Source: Hymenobacter sediminicola (GTDB lineage: Bacteria > Bacteroidota > Bacteroidia > Cytophagales > Hymenobacteraceae). From it: 64,000 nt of DNA. Shown here piece after piece: positions 41,548 through 49,331 of the stretch. The position numbers and the translations under genes were made by a program. The stretch covers positions 3,345,001 to 3,409,000 of the forward strand of contig NZ_CP060202.1 in assembly GCF_014250515.1 (NCBI RefSeq), given 5' to 3'. The first letter of the stretch is position 1. Each line of letters starts with the position of its first letter. The notes below the pieces were generated by a model, which was given only the letters and a program-made list of their open reading frames with translations, searched no databases and was not told the DNA's origin.

Positions 41548-42301
41548 GGGCTCCGGGGCGGTGCTGCTCACCGATTTCGTAGTTTTTCCAGCGGCTCCGG
41601 ATCCAGCGGAACCCGAATGTATCGACCAGCGGCTTCCAGGCCCGGTTCCAGAGGTTATACTTGGCAATGCCCGCAAAACGGGGGAAGTGCCGCACCGGGA
41701 GCTGCTTCACGCGGCCACCCTGCAACTGCACCAATGCTCCCAGAAAGCGGTGCATGCCGTGGAAAAGCGGAATGCGGCGCGCATACTCCATTTTGATGAT
41801 TTTTAAGGGGCAGCCGGTGTCCTCAATACCATCGTTGATGAGCGTGCGACGCACTGTATTGGCAATCTTCGACGACAGTTTTTTTACCGCCGTATCCTGC
41901 CGCTTGGCCCGGATACCGTTCACCATATCGTACTCGGGCAGAAACTCGAAAAACTGCAGAAAATCCAGCGGCGTGGTTTGAATATCGGAATCGATGTAGC
42001 CGATGAGCGTGCTGCGGCAATGGTCGATGCCGGCCTTGATGGCCGTACTCAGGCCTCGGTTTTCGCTCAGGCTGATAAACTCGTAGTGCTGGTTCTGGTG
42101 GCAGATGTCGCGCAGCAACGCCAGCGACCCGTCTTTGGAACCATCATTCACAAACAGTACCGTGGTAGCAACGGGAGTCTGGGCCAAGAACTTATCCATC
42201 TCTACCACAAATTGCGGCAGGCTTTCTTCTTCGTCGTAAACCGGCACAAGGACCGTGAGTGTTTGCTGAGCCAGATAGGGCGTGGCAGTTGGGTAGCTCA
42301 T
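41540..42301 (-). CDS. GT2 family glycosyltransferase (polyprenyl-phosphate sugar synthase-like)
   Basis: A 253-aa GT-A-fold glycosyltransferase: LTVLVPVYDEEESLPQFV (nucleotide-sugar-binding start), VLFVNDGSKDGSLALL, LSENRGLSTAIKAGIDH and GYIDSDIQTTPLD (D-x-D metal site) are in the order typical of dolichol-phosphate-mannose/undecaprenyl-phosphate sugar synthases. It lacks the C-terminal membrane helices of ArnC. It probably loads a sugar on undecaprenyl phosphate for the nearby GT39 enzymes. First gene of a two-gene operon with the LAB_N-like protein. Confidence 0.88.
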   Translation of the reverse strand: MSYPTATPYLAQQTLTVLVPVYDEEESLPQFVVEMDKFLAQTPVATTVLFVNDGSKDGSLALLRDICHQNQHYEFISLSENRGLSTAIKAGIDHCRSTLIGYIDSDIQTTPLDFLQFFEFLPEYDMVNGIRAKRQDTAVKKLSSKIANTVRRTLINDGIEDTGCPLKIIKMEYARRIPLFHGMHRFLGALVQLQGGRVKQLPVRHFPRFAGIAKYNLWNRAWKPLVDTFGFRWIRSRWKNYEIGEQHRPGAHA

Positions 42302-42534
42302 AGGGTACAGAACAGGCCGGAAAGTTTAAGCCAAGATATGGAAGCCATACCGCGAAACGAACCTATATGTTGTGAAACCCGGCCGCAAACCAGCAACTCT
42401 CTCCCCGAACCGAAGGTCCCGGCTCCGGATGGTGCAATGGCCGCCCGCAATAGGTAGGCAGCCTCTGCTGTTTTCTTCCTGTGGTTTGCGGCTGCACTGG
42501 CACCATCCCTTCGCACCTGCTACCTTTACTACCT

Positions 42535-43899
42535 ATGCCGCCCCTCTACAATCGTCGTTCTGAACCAGGTTTGCCGGCTTCGGCGCTGCCCCCTGTGGCT
42601 CTGCCGCTGGCGGAGTTGCTGCTGCGAGTGAAGCAGACGCTCACGGAACGATTTGCCGACTCCTACTGGGTGGTGGCCGAAATTGCCGACCTCACGTTGC
42701 CGCGCTTCGACGGCTCCCACTGCTACCTCACCCTCACCGACCAGCACCAGACCGGCCGCGGCGCTCAGCTGAAGGCCCAGGCTCGCGCCACCATCTGGAG
42801 CCAGCGCTACCAGCAGGTGGCCCCGGCGTTTGAAGAGCACACGGGGCAGGAGCTTCGGGTCGGCCTGAAAATCATGCTGCGCGTGCAGGTGAAGTTTCAC
42901 GAGCAGTACGGCCTGAGCCTTGATGTGCTGGCCATTGACCCGACCTACACAGTAGGCGAACTGGCCCGCCAGCGCCTCGAAACGTTGCGCAAGCTGCAGG
43001 AGAAAGGGTTACTAGACCGTCAGCGGGCACTGCCGTTGGCACTGGCACCCCAGCGGCTGGCCATCATTTCCTCGCCCACAGCCGCCGGCTTTCAGGATTT
43101 TGTGCGCCAGCTGGAAGAGTCGCCGTATGCGTTTTCTCTGGCGCTGTTTCCGGCCAGCATGCAGGGCACAGAGGCGCCGGCCAGCATCAGGGCCGCACTG
43201 GACACTATTCGGCCCCGGCGCCGGTATTTCGATGCGGTGGTCCTGATTCGGGGTGGCGGCTCCAAAATCGACCTGCTGGCCTTCGACGACTACGGCCTCG
43301 CCGCCGCCATCGGGGCCTTTCCGGTGCCGGTGCTTACAGGTATCGGGCACGAGCGGGACGAAGCCGTAGTGGACTTAGCGGCCCATCTGGCCCTGAAAAC
43401 GCCGACTGCTGTTGCAGCGTTTCTGGCTGAGCGGCTGGCCCGGCTGGATGCCGTATTTGATGGCTACGCGGGCCGTATTCGGGAGGTGGCCCAGGAAGTA
43501 GTGCAAGCATCCGCAAGCCACTTCGACCGGCTGGGGCGCCGTACCCATCTGGCGGCTCAAAACCGCCTGCAGGAACATTATACTGCGCTGCGCCAACGGG
43601 TGCGGGCAGCGGCTCCGTTGGCCCGCCTTCGGTTGCGGCAGCAGGAGCAGCAGCTTGGCCAGCACCGGCAGGCACTGCAACGGGCCGCCCACCACGCTGC
43701 TGAAGGCCAGCACCGGCAGTTGCGGCGGCTGGGCCATACACTGGCCCGCCGCTTCCGCTATCTGCATAGGCGGCGGCGCGAGCAGCTGCTCACCCACCGG
43801 TTTCAGCTGCAGCTGGCTACCGAACGGTTGCTGCACCGTGCTGAAATCCGGCTGCTCACGCTGCGCATGCCGCCAGCGGCGCAACCTGCAGCCGATTGA
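42535..43899 (+). CDS. xseA: Exodeoxyribonuclease VII large subunit
   Basis: A 454-aa catalytic subunit of exonuclease VII, which degrades single-stranded DNA in both directions. The N-terminal OB-fold covers residues ~20-135 (WVVAEIADLTLPRFDGSHCYLTL), the catalytic core ~140-330 with IISSPTAAGFQDFVRQL, VVLIRGGGSKIDLLAFDDYGLAAAI and VLTGIGHERDEAVVDLAAHLALKTPTAVA, and the C-terminus is a Gln/Arg/His-rich helical region that binds XseB copies. The OB domain has a Bacteroidota-type longer form. A near-consensus -7 element TACCTTTA lies at 42521-42528, so the leader is very short. xseB follows 74 nt downstream. Confidence 0.93.
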   Translation: MPPLYNRRSEPGLPASALPPVALPLAELLLRVKQTLTERFADSYWVVAEIADLTLPRFDGSHCYLTLTDQHQTGRGAQLKAQARATIWSQRYQQVAPAFEEHTGQELRVGLKIMLRVQVKFHEQYGLSLDVLAIDPTYTVGELARQRLETLRKLQEKGLLDRQRALPLALAPQRLAIISSPTAAGFQDFVRQLEESPYAFSLALFPASMQGTEAPASIRAALDTIRPRRRYFDAVVLIRGGGSKIDLLAFDDYGLAAAIGAFPVPVLTGIGHERDEAVVDLAAHLALKTPTAVAAFLAERLARLDAVFDGYAGRIREVAQEVVQASASHFDRLGRRTHLAAQNRLQEHYTALRQRVRAAAPLARLRLRQQEQQLGQHRQALQRAAHHAAEGQHRQLRRLGHTLARRFRYLHRRRREQLLTHRFQLQLATERLLHRAEIRLLTLRMPPAAQPAAD

Positions 43900-43973
43900 C
43901 CTGATTTCAGGGCAGCATTTACCCTGAACCAGCCTGCTATCTTTACGGGCTATTACCTGCTTTGCCTTATCCC

Positions 43974-44267
43974 ATGGAAACCACTTACCGCGACGCCATA
44001 GCTGAGCTTGAATCCATTCTGCGCGCGCTCGAAACCGATACGGTGGATGTAGACGAGCTAACGGCGCGAGTGCAGCGCTCTGCTACCCTCATCCGGCTCT
44101 GCAAACAAAAGCTCCGCACAGCCGAAGATGCCATTGACCGGGTCTTTGAGAACCTAGACCAGGAAGAAGAGCTTCCTGAACCCGAGCCGGAAGCACCTAC
44201 GCCGGCTCCGGCAGCCCGCCGCCAGCCCCGGGCACCCCGTGAAACCGGCGGCGGACTGCTCTTCTGA
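43974..44267 (+). CDS. xseB: Exodeoxyribonuclease VII small subunit
   Basis: A 97-aa helical-hairpin protein that binds the XseA C-terminal helices. METTYRDAIAELESILRALETDTVDVDELTARVQRSATLIRLCKQKLRTAEDAIDRVFENLD carries the family motif (Y...l.eLe.iv..lE.g..dld.l...v..g..l...c...L..ae..i). Afterwards comes a ~30-residue acidic then Pro/Ala/Arg-rich tail ending GGGLLF, longer than E. coli XseB. An upstream in-frame TTG (43962) is possible, but ATG 43974 is better. A near -7 element TATCTTTA at 43938-43945 suggests it also has its own promoter. Confidence 0.9.
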   Translation: METTYRDAIAELESILRALETDTVDVDELTARVQRSATLIRLCKQKLRTAEDAIDRVFENLDQEEELPEPEPEAPTPAPAARRQPRAPRETGGGLLF

Positions 44268-44312
44268 GCTGACTAAGATGTCCCCAGCGGGCAGGTGAGT
44301 AAAGAAGTTTGC

Positions 44313-44342
44313 TTGCCCTCAATTTGGTTTGGCTTATATTTG
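44313..44342 (+). promoter_or_regulatory. Bacteroidota promoter TTG-N19-TATATTTG heading the repeat/7-TM/two-component cluster
   Basis: The -33 TTG (44313-44315) and -7 TATATTTG (44335-44342) are exactly 19 nt apart, the best promoter match in the window. Transcription would begin just after an ATG at 44344, so translation of the first gene must start at 44401. Confidence 0.7.
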
Positions 44343-44400
44343 AATGCCCCAACCAATTGGCGGTTTTGTCCCATTCTTCTCACACTCTATTGCCTCCTCT

Positions 44401-44739
44401 ATGGATCCGGACTGCGGCCCTCTCACAGACACATCAGGTTCAACTATTCCTCTCGACGACGCTGTCACCTGGACCGGGAACTATCAGACAGCTCACCCAA
44501 ACAAGCTTCGCTCGGTATATTTTACCTCAGAAGTGTTTCAGGCCCTTATAGACCAGCCGGGTGCGAAAGGCATCCGCATCTACCTCGCTAATTCGGGAGC
44601 TACTACCGAAACGCTTGACACCATGATTCTGGTGAGTGCTACCGCCAGCGCCGACCTGACTACGGTGGGCGAGTATGAGCTGTATGACCATGGCACCGGA
44701 ACGCCCCCCTGCCCTGTAATCAGTCCACTCAATCATTAA
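44401..44739 (+). CDS. Small WT-x2-Y repeat protein (one copy), unknown function
   Basis: A 112-aa protein with no signal peptide, consisting almost entirely of one copy of a ~90-residue repeat: LDDAVTWTGNYQTAHPNKLRS, then TSEVFQALIDQPGAKGIRIY and LANSGATTETLDTMILVSA, ending PPCPVISPLNH. The same repeat is found twice in the lipoprotein at 45.7-46.4 kb. Shared features are WT-x2-Y-x3-(H/Y)P-x2-LR, GIRIY and a final Cys-Pro. I recognise no named domain. The start at 44401 is imposed by the promoter at 44335-44342. It is first in the cluster; the 7-TM gene follows 9 nt after its stop. Confidence 0.7.
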   Translation: MDPDCGPLTDTSGSTIPLDDAVTWTGNYQTAHPNKLRSVYFTSEVFQALIDQPGAKGIRIYLANSGATTETLDTMILVSATASADLTTVGEYELYDHGTGTPPCPVISPLNH

Positions 44740-44748
44740 GCCGAGGCC

Positions 44749-45480
44749 ATGACCATGCCGGAATCTGACGCGCTGAAGCTTGCGATACACATTTTCTATT
44801 ACATAGGACAGTGTTCTATCCTACTCCCGCTGTACTTCGGGTTCCGGTATTGGCCTTCTCTCTCGGCCGGACTGCGGGCTATGGTTTACTGCTGTCTGAT
44901 GTGGACCGCCATGACGATTTTGGGGGAAGCCTGCGGCAAGCTACTTGGCTACAACATAGCCGTGTGGCAGACGGTGGATATTCTGGATGTCTGGTTTATC
45001 GGCGCCGTCTACTACCATATCCTACGCTTCCGGCTGCGCCGTTATTTCCTGCTAATCGGGGTGCTGTACACAGCCTTTGCCCTGGTTGATATGTTCATTA
45101 TCAACGACCTCTGGAACGGCATTAAAAACGAGTTGGTGACCGTCAACAACTACACGCTGGTTGTGAAGCATCTGCTGCTGGTCAGTCTGATTCTGCTGTA
45201 CTTCGAGCAGAGCCTGCGCCACCTGCGCAATGTGGCGCTGGAGCGTGACCCGGTATTCATCGTAAGTGTAGCGTTGCTGATATTTCACGCGGGAACTTTT
45301 GTCTTATTTCTAGTTCGAACTAGCCTAACCAGCTATTGGGAATATAACTCCATCACGATTCCATTACTCACTACACTGAACTTGGTGATGTATGCGTTGC
45401 TGTCCTACGCCTTCTGGCTGACCGGGCATGAACCTCAGACCATCCCAAAAGCTGCGCATTCGCAGTCAGCTCATTCCTAG
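44749..45480 (+). CDS. 7-TM membrane protein A (paralogue family, LE(R/N)DPxF motif)
   Basis: A 243-aa membrane protein with about seven helices (approx. residues 10-29, 42-60, 74-92, 98-116, 137-153, 168-188, 204-226) and short loops. Diagnostic positions shared with two downstream paralogues are YNIAVWQTVDILDVWFIGAVYYHIL in TM3 and RNVALERDPVFIVSVALLIFHAGT before TM6. The C-terminus is a short Ser/His-rich tail. No family name recognised; topology resembles 7TM receptor modules that are fused to histidine kinases elsewhere, but here it is a separate protein. Co-transcribed with the small repeat protein. Confidence 0.72.
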   Translation: MTMPESDALKLAIHIFYYIGQCSILLPLYFGFRYWPSLSAGLRAMVYCCLMWTAMTILGEACGKLLGYNIAVWQTVDILDVWFIGAVYYHILRFRLRRYFLLIGVLYTAFALVDMFIINDLWNGIKNELVTVNNYTLVVKHLLLVSLILLYFEQSLRHLRNVALERDPVFIVSVALLIFHAGTFVLFLVRTSLTSYWEYNSITIPLLTTLNLVMYALLSYAFWLTGHEPQTIPKAAHSQSAHS

Positions 45481-45693
45481 ACGAGTTTTATTAGTACTGC
45501 CGCCAAGCGCCTTGCTTACGGTGAGCGAAGGCCTGTGCGCGCGCTGGCAATCCGTCTACTTCTTCGTATCTTCCCAAACCGGAAGGCACTGAAAACGCGC
45601 TAGTTCTTCAATTATTGAACTCAGGCTGCTGCTGGCTGCACCTATGCAGCAGCTCGTCATCTATTTCTACCGGTTTATCTACTCTTACCCATT

Positions 45694-46437
45694 ATGAAAC
45701 CACCTATTCTCTCCTTACTGGCCGCCGGCCTGTTCCTAGTCTGTTTACCAGGCTGCCAAGAGCAACAGAATGCCGCCGCGCCCAATAAGTCAGTCGTTCA
45801 GAACATAGCCGGCGCTGGTGAGCAAATCAGCATGGACCAGGCCATTTCCTGGACGCACAACTACCGCAGCCACTATCCGAGCGGCCTGCGCGCCGTGGGC
45901 TATAGTGCTCAGGGCATCCAGAGCCTACTAAGGCAGGAAGGCTGCATCGGTATCCGCATCTACAATGCCACCACCGATGCCGGCGAAGACCTCTATATAT
46001 TGGTAGGAGTTGATGCCGCTGGCCACGACCAGACCTATGCTAGCCTACTCGACGCCGCCCCACGTTGTCCGGTGTGGTGCGCCGTTAGCCCACTTGCGGG
46101 AGATGTAAGCGCCTTTTCGGCTGCTACAGCCCCAGTTTCAGTACCACTTACTCAGGAACAGGCGGTCCGCTGGACTGGCACCTACCAGTATCACCACCCC
46201 GGCCAGCTACGCGGCGCCTACTATGATGCGGCTATTTTTGAAGAAATTCTCCACCAGGGTGCCACCACCGGCATTCGCATCTACCGCGCCTTGATGCACA
46301 ATGACGAGTCTACTTTCGTGCTGGTAGGAATTGATGGCAACCACCAAGACCAAGTCGAGGCGTATCACCGCGTTTTTGCCAAAGGCTTGCCCTGCATCAG
46401 CAGTGAGTGTGCCCCTGGCAGCATCCTCGTACACTAA
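45694..46437 (+). CDS. Lipoprotein with two copies of the WT-x2-Y/GIRIY repeat
   Basis: A 247-aa envelope protein: signal MKPPILSLLAAGLFLVCLPGC (Cys21 is the probable lipid-modified residue; Pro at -2 makes the lipobox slightly atypical), a ~25-residue linker, then two repeats. Repeat 1: MDQAISWTHNYRSHYPSGLR ... GIRIYNATTDAGEDLYILVGVD ... CPVWCAVSPL. Repeat 2: TQEQAVRWTGTYQYHHPGQLR ... GIRIYRALMHNDESTFVLVGID ... PCISSECAP. The LVG(V/I)D strand and the C-x-x-x-C endings are shared. It looks like a periplasmic binding or sensing protein for the neighbouring 7-TM proteins; no function is known. Confidence 0.72.
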   Translation: MKPPILSLLAAGLFLVCLPGCQEQQNAAAPNKSVVQNIAGAGEQISMDQAISWTHNYRSHYPSGLRAVGYSAQGIQSLLRQEGCIGIRIYNATTDAGEDLYILVGVDAAGHDQTYASLLDAAPRCPVWCAVSPLAGDVSAFSAATAPVSVPLTQEQAVRWTGTYQYHHPGQLRGAYYDAAIFEEILHQGATTGIRIYRALMHNDESTFVLVGIDGNHQDQVEAYHRVFAKGLPCISSECAPGSILVH

Positions 46438-46460
46438 GTATTCCGCTTCTATTTGGCCTG

Positions 46461-46495
46461 AGCCAGCCCTCGCAGGTAGCGGGGGCTGGCTTTTT
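46461..46495 (+). terminator. intrinsic terminator inside the cluster
   Basis: Nine-bp GC-rich arms (46461-46469, 46483-46491) and a TTTTT tract, between the lipoprotein and the second 7-TM gene. It may split the cluster into two transcription units or act as an attenuator. Confidence 0.6.
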
Positions 46496-46571
46496 ACTTC
46501 TATTATTTCTGGTTTGACAGCGACTGATTAATAGGTATCAGTATATTACAACCTATTCATAGTTTCGCTTC

Positions 46572-47285
46572 ATGTTGCAACCCGTTCCGTGGCTGGTAGC
46601 GTTAGCCAAGCAGCTGAATCTGTTTTCTCTGGCAACGTGTCTCGTACCACTGGTAATCGGGCTGCGTTACTGGTCCCGGCTGGAGCGGCCATTGCGCATA
46701 GTTGCCCTGACGGTGGTAGCTCAAGCCAGCCTGGGTCTGCTAAGTGAGATAGGGCGGTATTTCTGGCACTACAATATTGCCTTCCTGCATCTGCTCACGG
46801 TGGCCGAAACACTGGGCTTTGGCACTACCTATCTACTGGTGTTGCGCCACCATACGCAGCGCCGCGTGCTACTGGGCCTATTGGGCCTGTTTCTGGGAGT
46901 CGCCGTCTACGAATCCATCATCCAGGGAGGCTACCGGGCCGACGGGCCACCCAACGTAGCCACCTTCGCGCTCCAGTTCATTGTGCTCCTAACGGCCGTG
47001 CTATTGTACTTCGACCAGATCCTGCACGAGTTACTGGCCATTCTACTCGAGCGGGACCCGCTGTTTTTGGTTAGCGTAGGCGTCACGCTCTACTACGCCG
47101 GCACCGTTCTGGTTAACATTGCGGCCGAGTATATGCGCGACGGCGCCGACCCCGGTATCATCTGGATAATGTTCATTGTTCAGTTCATTCTGTTAATCTT
47201 CTTCAACACCATGCTAGCTACGGCCCTCTGGTATGCTTCGCACCCCAGCCGCCAGCCTCGTCCCGAATTACCGCTCACTCAGTAG
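46572..47285 (+). CDS. 7-TM membrane protein B (paralogue family)
   Basis: A 237-aa paralogue of protein A with the same seven-helix layout: N-terminal MLQPVPWLVALAKQLNLFSL, TM3 region YNIAFLHLLTVAETLGFGTTYLLVL, and the motif LAILLERDPLFLVSVGVTLYYAGTVL before TM6. The C-terminus is a short Pro/Arg tail (SHPSRQPRPELPLTQ). A one-mismatch -7 element TAGTTTCG lies at 46560-46567, just 4 nt before the ATG, so it may have its own promoter after the internal terminator. Function unknown; receptor role inferred from context. Confidence 0.72.
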   Translation: MLQPVPWLVALAKQLNLFSLATCLVPLVIGLRYWSRLERPLRIVALTVVAQASLGLLSEIGRYFWHYNIAFLHLLTVAETLGFGTTYLLVLRHHTQRRVLLGLLGLFLGVAVYESIIQGGYRADGPPNVATFALQFIVLLTAVLLYFDQILHELLAILLERDPLFLVSVGVTLYYAGTVLVNIAAEYMRDGADPGIIWIMFIVQFILLIFFNTMLATALWYASHPSRQPRPELPLTQ

Positions 47286-47375
47286 CGAAATAAACTGTAC
47301 GCTGTTCCAGAACGCGCACAAACCAGTATCTTCAAGCCCCGTCTAGGCTATTGCGAGTTGCGGGCCTATAGTTTT

Positions 47376-48062
47376 ATGCCAGCTTCTTCCTGGGTTATTT
47401 GGGCAGCAGAACGAATGGAGCAAAGCACGCTGCTGCTACTGCTGTTCCCACTGATAATAGCCATCGTCCGGTGGGGGTTGCTGCCGCGGCCACTGCGTGT
47501 CCTTACTGTGGGGCTGGCTTGCATGGCCTTATTCATTGCTGTCCTGGCAGTGCACCCACTCTCAGAAACCGGTGAAAGTATACTCTGGCACTCCTACACC
47601 GTGGTTCAGACTCTGTTTCTGGGCAGTGTTTACTATTACGTTTTTCTGTTGCGCTGGCAGCGCTTGGCGGTAGTGGCTGCGCTAGCCTTCTTTCTGGTCT
47701 TTGCGCTACTAGATTGGTTCTGGCTGGAGCGTAACCAACCTGTACATGCTTACACACATACTCTGCAAAGCACCCTGCTTCTGAGCTTCGGGATACTCTA
47801 CTTCTACCAGCTGGCCCGCCACATGCCTGCTATTCGTTTAGAAAACGACCCGTTTTTTTTAGTCACTTCGGGTATAGTAATGTATTTTTCGGGCACGGTA
47901 CTACTCTATGTTTTCGTATTGCCCCTCGTTGCAGCTACCGATGCGCTGGGCCAGCACATCGTTTCACTGCTGGTATCGGGAGTGGCCGTGCTACAGTATA
48001 GTTTGTTTGCTTTAGCCTTTTACCGCGCCTCCCGGCCGTCCTCGTTGCTACTTCATGAATAA
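47376..48062 (+). CDS. 7-TM membrane protein C (paralogue family)
   Basis: A 228-aa third paralogue: MPASSWVIWAAERMEQSTLL precedes seven helices, with ILWHSYTVVQTLFLGSVYYYVFL at TM3 and MPAIRLENDPFFLVTSGIVMYFSGTVL at the shared motif (here LENDPFF instead of LERDPxF). ATG 47376 was chosen; an upstream in-frame TTG would add six residues. Its last codons overlap the histidine-kinase ATG by 8 bp (ATGAATAA), so translation of protein C and the kinase is coupled. This pairs C most closely with the kinase. Confidence 0.72.
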   Translation: MPASSWVIWAAERMEQSTLLLLLFPLIIAIVRWGLLPRPLRVLTVGLACMALFIAVLAVHPLSETGESILWHSYTVVQTLFLGSVYYYVFLLRWQRLAVVAALAFFLVFALLDWFWLERNQPVHAYTHTLQSTLLLSFGILYFYQLARHMPAIRLENDPFFLVTSGIVMYFSGTVLLYVFVLPLVAATDALGQHIVSLLVSGVAVLQYSLFALAFYRASRPSSLLLHE

Positions 48063-48870
48063 CTGGCTGGTTCCTGTGCTGCTGGCAACGCCGGTTCTGC
48101 TGCTGCTGGCCTTGGGCATTGTGGCCTTTGTGCTACGCTATCAGCGGCGGCTACTACGCCAACAGGAGCAACTGCGCCAAGTACGCGAGACTTCTCAGCA
48201 GCAAGCACTTGAAGCTGCTCTGCTGGCTCAGGAAGAGGAACGCCGCCGTATTGCCGCAGACCTGCACGATGGTGTCGGCACCACACTGGCCATCGTGAAG
48301 CTGCACCTGAGCACGCTGGGGCAGCCTGGCCTTACGCAGGAAGCCACTTCCCTGCTCGACCAAGCCATTACGGAAGTACGCCGTATCTCGCGCAACCTGT
48401 TGCCGGCCGCGCTACAGAAGTTCGGATTGCCTTTCGCGCTTGACGCCTTGGCCCGGACGGTGCCCGCCGACGGCCCCACCCGGCTCCTACTCGAACAGCG
48501 TGGGCAACCCCGGCGCCTTGAGCCCAAGTATGAGCTTATTGTGTACCGCGTGGTGCAGGAGCTGATTGGCAACGGCCTGCGCCATGCGCACGCCGAGGTC
48601 ATCAGCGTCATTGTGGACTTCGGTACCGATACGCTTTCGTTGCATTACACCGACAACGGTGTGGGCTTCGACCCTGCTTTGGTAGAAGCGGCACCCCTGC
48701 CTGGCTCCCGTACCGGCCACGGCCTTACCAACCTGCGCAGTCGCGTGGCCGTGCTCCAGGGCACGCTCCGCTATGAGTCTGGCCCAGGGGCCGGTAGCCA
48801 GGTTTGGATTTCCTTCCCTATTCCGTATCTTACTGCCCTTCAGGCACCTGTTCTCTCTGCTGCCCTATGA
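48055..48870 (+). CDS. NarL-type sensor histidine kinase without input domain
   Basis: A 271-aa membrane-anchored kinase: one transmembrane helix (residues ~5-26), a Gln/Arg-rich coiled coil (28-60), the HisKA_3 dimerisation box EEERRRIAADLHDGVG with phospho-acceptor His71, and a HATPase_c domain with VVQELIGNGLRHAHAE (N box), LHYTDNGVGFDP (G1) and TGHGLTNLRSRV (G2). There is no periplasmic or PAS/GAF sensor segment at all; signal input must come from another protein, most simply the 7-TM partner whose gene overlaps its start. It overlaps the response regulator by 4 bp. Confidence 0.9.
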   Translation: MNNWLVPVLLATPVLLLLALGIVAFVLRYQRRLLRQQEQLRQVRETSQQQALEAALLAQEEERRRIAADLHDGVGTTLAIVKLHLSTLGQPGLTQEATSLLDQAITEVRRISRNLLPAALQKFGLPFALDALARTVPADGPTRLLLEQRGQPRRLEPKYELIVYRVVQELIGNGLRHAHAEVISVIVDFGTDTLSLHYTDNGVGFDPALVEAAPLPGSRTGHGLTNLRSRVAVLQGTLRYESGPGAGSQVWISFPIPYLTALQAPVLSAAL

Positions 48871-49286
48871 CTCCCTCGCCTGCACTCATTCGTTTAGCTG
48901 TAACCGACGACCATATTCTCTTTCGCAAAGGTCTTCGGGCCCTTATCAGTGGCTTCCCTGGAATGGAAGTTCTATTTGAAGCGGGCGACGGGGAAGAACT
49001 GCTTCAGCGCCTCGACCAGGGCACGTTGCCGGATGTAATTCTTATGGATCTGCAGATGCCCAACCTCGACGGCTTGCAGACGGTACGGCTGTTGCGCGCG
49101 CAGTATCCCCGGATTCGGGTTATCATCATTTCCATGCACGATGAGCCGGAACTGATTGACAGCTTGAAGGCCGAAGGCGCACATGGTTACCTACTCAAAA
49201 ACGCCAGCCCCGAAGAAGTACGCGGCGCCATTCTGGCCGCCCACAATAGTGAGTCGCAGCCGGCAATGGCTTCTACCCAGATTTAG
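48867..49286 (+). CDS. Single-domain response regulator (NarL-type receiver lacking HTH)
   Basis: A 139-aa receiver domain: acidic pair D14/D15 in RLAVTDDHILFRKGLRALI, phospho-acceptor Asp61 in VILMDLQMPNLDG, switch Ser89 and Lys111 (GYLLKNASPEEV). The pattern DDH-x2-(F)R-x-GL and KNASPEE is that of NarL/FixJ regulators, which normally continue for another ~70 residues with a LuxR-type HTH. Here the protein stops after AAHNSESQPAMASTQI, and the downstream 45 bp contain only a hairpin. ATG at 48867 overlaps the kinase stop (ATGA). Output must be by protein contact or via phosphotransfer. Confidence 0.88.
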   Translation: MTPSPALIRLAVTDDHILFRKGLRALISGFPGMEVLFEAGDGEELLQRLDQGTLPDVILMDLQMPNLDGLQTVRLLRAQYPRIRVIIISMHDEPELIDSLKAEGAHGYLLKNASPEEVRGAILAAHNSESQPAMASTQI

Positions 49287-49331
49287 TGCGCATTGGCAAG
49301 TAGCCACTACCAACCCGGTAGCTCATTATGC

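Noticed and set aside
45481..45693. tRNA or small RNA in the gap between 7-TM A and the lipoprotein
   Set aside because: No cloverleaf, CCA end or strong hairpin; only weak AT-rich leader sequence is visible.
49250..49330. Frameshifted LuxR-type HTH after the response regulator
   Set aside because: All three frames downstream of the stop lack the HTH helix pattern and quickly enter the terminator hairpin.
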